NCBI RefSeq assembly: GCF_000003605.2
Contig: NW_003137413.1
Location: 1-53,721, forward strand
Source: Saccoglossus kowalevskii
Lineage: Eukaryota > Hemichordata > Enteropneusta > Harrimaniidae
Direction of reading: 5' to 3'
Length of the DNA stretch: 53,721 nucleotides
Program-made: the position numbers and the translations under genes
Notes under the pieces: model-generated
Databases searched by the model: none
Told to the model about the DNA's origin: nothing
Seen by the model: the letters and a program-made list of their open reading frames with translations, nothing else
In this document: positions 50,801-53,721 of the stretch, piece after piece
Position numbering within the stretch: position 1 is the stretch's first letter
Layout: the number at the start of each line of letters is the position of its first letter

Positions 50801-51612
50801 ATATTCATTGGCATCGATCAACATTCTACAATGAGAGTGTTTTACATTCATTGGCATTGACCAACATTGTATAATGAGTATATGTTACATTCATTTGCAT
50901 TGACCAACAACACTCTGCAATAAGTATATATTATATTCATTGGCATTGACCAATACTGTAAATTGAGTATATGTTATATTCATTGGCACTGTCCAACACT
51001 CGACAATGAGTATATGTTATATTCATTGGCATCGACCAACATTCTACAATGAGAACGTGTTACATTCATTGGCATTGACCAACACTCTACAATGAGTATA
51101 TGTTATATTCATTGGCATCGACCAACATTCTACAATGAGTATGTGTTACATTCATTTGCATTGACAAACACTCTACAATGAGTATGTGTTACATTCATTT
51201 GCATTGACAAACACTCTACAATGAGTATATGTTACATTCATTGACATTGACCAACACTCTAAAATAAGAATATGTTATATTTATCGGCATTGACCAATAC
51301 TCTACAATGAGTATATGTTATATTCATTGGAATTGACCAACACACAACAATGAGTATATGTTACATTCATTGACACTGACCAAGACTCCACTATGAGTAT
51401 GTATTACATTCATTGGCATTGACCACAATTCTACAATGAGAATGTGTTACATTCATTGGCATTTACCAACACTCTACAATGAGTATGTGTTACATTCATT
51501 GGCACTGACCAGTACTGTAAAATGAGTATATGTTATATTCATTGGCACTGTCCAACACTCGACAATGAGTATATGTTATATTCATTGGCATCGACCAACA
51601 TTCTACAATGAG
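47821..51612 (+). repeat. Segmental duplication S2, right copy (2025-bp HOR family)
   Basis: Copies 36.45-40.15 kb. The AGCACTG landmarks are 48322, 49486, 50433 and 51511 (the last as AGTACTG) against 36951, 38029, 38976 and 40054. The offset is 11371 before and 11457 after an 86-bp (two-monomer) local duplication near 48.94-49.03 kb. The 25-mer / 22-mer / 25-mer alternation is preserved. Private changes: TGTCCCATTC near 49464, CCAAAACTC near 50303, ATTGTATAATGAG near 50869, GAGTAAGTG near 50060. Confidence 0.85.
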
Positions 51613-52830
51613 TATGTGTTACATTCATTTGCATTGTCAAACACTCTACAATGAGTATATGTTACATTCATTGACATTGACCAACACTCTACAATAAGTA
51701 TATGTTATATTTATCGGCATTGACCAATACTCTACAATGAGTATATGTTATATTCATTGCCATCGACCAACATTCTAAAACGAGTATGTGTTACATTAAT
51801 TGGCATTGACCAAGACGCTACAATGAGTATGTGTTATATTCATTGCCATCGACCAACATTCTAAAACGAGTATGTGTTACATTAATTGGCATTGACCAAG
51901 ACGCTACAATGAGTATGTGTTACATTAATTGGCATTGACCAAGACTCTATACAATGAGTATATGTTATATTTATTGGAATTGACCAACACTCTACAATGA
52001 GTATGTATTACATTCATTGGCATTGACCAAGACTCGTCAATGAGTATATGCTATATTCATTGTCACCGATCAAGACTCTACAATGAGTATGTATTACATT
52101 CATTGACATTGACCAAGACTCGTCAATGAGTATATGCTATATTCATTGGCATCGACCAACATTCTACATCGAGAACGTGTTACATTCATTGGCATTGACC
52201 AACACTCTATAATGAGTATATGTTACATTCATTTGCATTGACCAACAACACTCTACAATAAGTATATGTTATATTCATTGGCATTGACCAACACTGTAAA
52301 ATGAGTATATGTTATATTCATTGGCACTGTCCAATACTCGACAATGAGTATATGTTATATTCATTGGCATCGACCAACATTCTACAATGAGAACGTGTTA
52401 CATTCATTGGCATTGGCCAACACTCTACAATGAGTATATGTTATATTCATTGGCATCGACCAACATTCTACAATGAGTATATGTTATATTCATTGGCATC
52501 GACCAACATTCTACAATGAGTATGTGTTACATTCATTTGCATTGTCAAACACTCTACAATGAGTATATGTTACATTCATTGACATTGACCAACACTCTAA
52601 AATAAGTATATGTTATATTTATCGGCATTGACCAATACTCTACAATGAGTATATTTTATATTCATTGCCATCGACCAACATTCTAAAACGAGTATGTGTT
52701 ACATTAATTGGCATTGACCAAGACGCTACAATGAGTATGTGTTACATTAATTGGCATTGACCAAGACTCTATACAATGAGTATATGTTATATTCATTGGA
52801 ATTGACCAACACTCTACAATGAGTATGTGT
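51613..52830 (+). repeat. Block matching 2.48-3.65 kb
   Basis: Continuous with the offset of 49145 that starts near 51.25 kb: CTACAATAAG near 51690, TTTATTGG 51969, ACATCGAG 52166. The order then matches the 19-mer tandem type. TATATTTTATATTC near 52650 replaces TATATGTTATATTC; the same change is near 11567. Confidence 0.75.
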
Positions 52831-53721
52831 TACATTCATTGGCATTGACCAACACTGTAAAGTGAGTATATGTATATTCATTGGCACTGTCCAACACTCG
52901 ACAATGAGTATATGTTATATTCATTAGCATCGACCAACATTCTACAATGAGAATGTGTTACATTCATTGGCATTGACCAACACTCTACAATGATTATATG
53001 TTATATTCATTGGCATCGACCAACATTATACAATGAGTATATGTTACATTCATTGGCACTGATCAAGACTCTACAATGAGTATGTATTACATTCATTGGC
53101 ATTGACCAAGACTCGTCAATGAGTATATGCTATATTCATTGGCACCGATCAAGACTCTACAATGAGTATGTATTACATTCATTGGCACTGTCCAACACTC
53201 GACAATGAGTATATGTTATATTCATTGGCATCGACCAACATTCTACAATGAGTATGTGTTACATTCATTTGCATTGACAAACACTCTACACTGAGTATGT
53301 GTTACATTCATTTGCATTGACAAACACTCTACAATGAGTATATGTTACATTCATTGACATTTACCAACACTCTAAAATAAGTATATGTTATATTTATCGG
53401 CATTGACCAATACTCTACAATGACTATATGTTATATTCATTGCCATCGACCAACATTCTTAAACGAGTACGTGTTACATTAATTGGCATTGACCAAGACG
53501 CTACAATGAGTATGTGTTACATTAATTGGCATTGACCAAGACTCTACAATGAGTATATGTTATATTCATTGGAATTGACCAACACTCAACAATGAGTATG
53601 TGTTACATTCATTGACACTGACCAAGACGCTACTATGAGTATGTATTACATTCATTGGCATTGACCACAATTCTACAATGAGTATGTGTTACATTCATTG
53701 GCATTGACCAAGACGCTACTA
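52831..53721 (+). repeat. 17-mer-type block matching 23.38-24.22 kb; array continues past the window end
   Basis: GTAAAGTGAG 52857/23406, GATTATATG 52990/23539 and CAATGACTATATG 53420/23969 share a constant offset of 29451. The match includes both rare variants and lasts to within about 12 bases of the window end, where GACGCTACTA replaces CACTGTAAAG. Nothing suggests that the satellite ends here. Confidence 0.8.

Larger units (their letters stand above)
1..53721 (+). repeat. 43-bp satellite array spanning the whole window
   Basis: Every line of the window is made of one 43-bp unit repeated head to tail. In + strand orientation a typical unit starts TATATGTTACATTCATTGG, continues CATTGACCAACACTCTA and ends CAATGAG. 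The anchors CAATGAG, TTCATTGG and GACCAAC recur every 43 bp from end to end; I found no inverted segment and no gap of foreign sequence. The length gives about 1,250 copies; a typical unit has 14 G/C of 43. About 20 variant classes recur in fixed orders, so this is a higher-order satellite rather than a simple minisatellite. I infer a eukaryotic heterochromatic array, possibly centromeric or pericentromeric, but nothing here proves centromere function. No gene, tRNA, rRNA or transposon interrupts it. Confidence 0.98.

Noticed and set aside
1-53721. CRISPR array (regular short repeats)
   Set aside because: There are no unique spacers: the whole 43-bp period is conserved, with no alternation of constant repeat and variable spacer, and no cas genes.
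1-53721. Bacterial or phage origin, iterons, or plasmid repeats
   Set aside because: More than 50 kb of pure tandem repeat without a single gene is not plausible for a bacterial or phage genome.
1-53721. Telomeric repeat or subtelomere
   Set aside because: No runs of TTAGGG, TTAGG or TTTAGGG-type repeats appear on either strand.
1-53721. CENP-B box
   Set aside because: I looked for the TTCG...CGGG core and saw none. The monomer has no GGG-containing motif of this type.
1-53721. Inverted segments or a change of array orientation
   Set aside because: CAATGAG and GACCAAC anchors stay on the + strand throughout. CTCATTG-like strings such as in TTATACTCATTGG come from the monomer's own dyad plus one substitution.
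1-53721. Transposable element insertion (LTR, LINE, SINE, DNA transposon)
   Set aside because: No stretch departs from the 43-bp pattern by more than a few bases, and there is no poly(A) run, terminal repeat or coding domain.
1-53721. tRNA, rRNA or other structured RNA genes
   Set aside because: No A/B box, cloverleaf or rRNA-like sequence is visible. The only fold is the short repeated dyad.
1-53721. TTGACC as plant W-boxes or a TATA-like promoter lattice (TATATGTTATA)
   Set aside because: Such short strings are expected by chance in a repeated AT-rich monomer; with no host identity or gene nearby I would not annotate them as regulatory sites.
1-53721. Strict dimeric (86-bp) alternation of TTATATTC and TTACATTC monomers
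   Set aside because: Alternation occurs in places, but runs of two or three of the same type are common (for example 3714-4143 and the GACGCTAC runs), so there is no fixed dimer period.

Overview
The whole window is one uninterrupted array of satellite DNA. I see no protein-coding gene, RNA gene, transposon, CRISPR array or unique single-copy sequence. The basic unit is a head-to-tail tandem repeat of 43 bp (about 1,250 copies, roughly one third G+C), always in the same orientation. Tens of kilobases of pure short-period satellite with nested higher-order repeats (HORs) points to a eukaryotic nuclear genome, in centromeric, pericentromeric or other heterochromatic DNA. I cannot name the organism: I do not recognise the monomer, and nothing else in the window carries taxonomic signal.

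The monomers fall into about 20 recognisable variant classes, told apart by shared substitutions and by rare length changes (42, 45 and 46 bp forms). The classes recur in fixed orders, giving HORs at many scales: 215 bp (5-mer), 258 bp (6-mer), 688 bp (16-mer), 730/731 bp (17-mer), 822 bp (19-mer), 947 bp (22-mer), 1078 bp (25-mer), about 1163 bp (27-mer) and 2025 bp (47-mer, made of 25 + 22). The departures from exact multiples of 43 that I checked are accounted for by the length-variant monomers, which supports the register assignments.

Layout: 1-2.2 kb holds a 27-mer HOR in tandem. 2.2-12.9 kb is a mosaic of hexamer-rich blocks and 27-mer fragments. 13.2-17.3 kb holds a 25-mer-type block and 19-mer tandem copies. 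17-22.1 kb begins a segment that recurs about 22.9 kb downstream. 22.6-26.4 kb holds two different 17-mer tandem pairs. 26.4-34.9 kb is again hexamer-rich mosaic. 34.9-41.5 kb contains the cleanest HOR (2025 bp, two tandem copies). 41.6-45.1 kb repeats 18.7-22.1 kb. 47.8-51.6 kb repeats 36.4-40.2 kb. The last 2 kb recalls 2.1-3.7 kb and 23.4-24.2 kb. The array therefore looks as if it was built by repeated unequal exchange and segmental duplication at scales from one monomer to several kilobases.

The most interesting structural signal is inside the monomer: a near-palindromic 25-bp element that can fold as a stem with a 2-nt bulge and a 3-nt loop. Its sequence varies between monomer classes in a partly pair-preserving way. 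One monomer class also carries a perfect octamer motif ATTTGCAT. All counts and boundaries were read by eye; block edges are usually good to about one monomer (43 bp).
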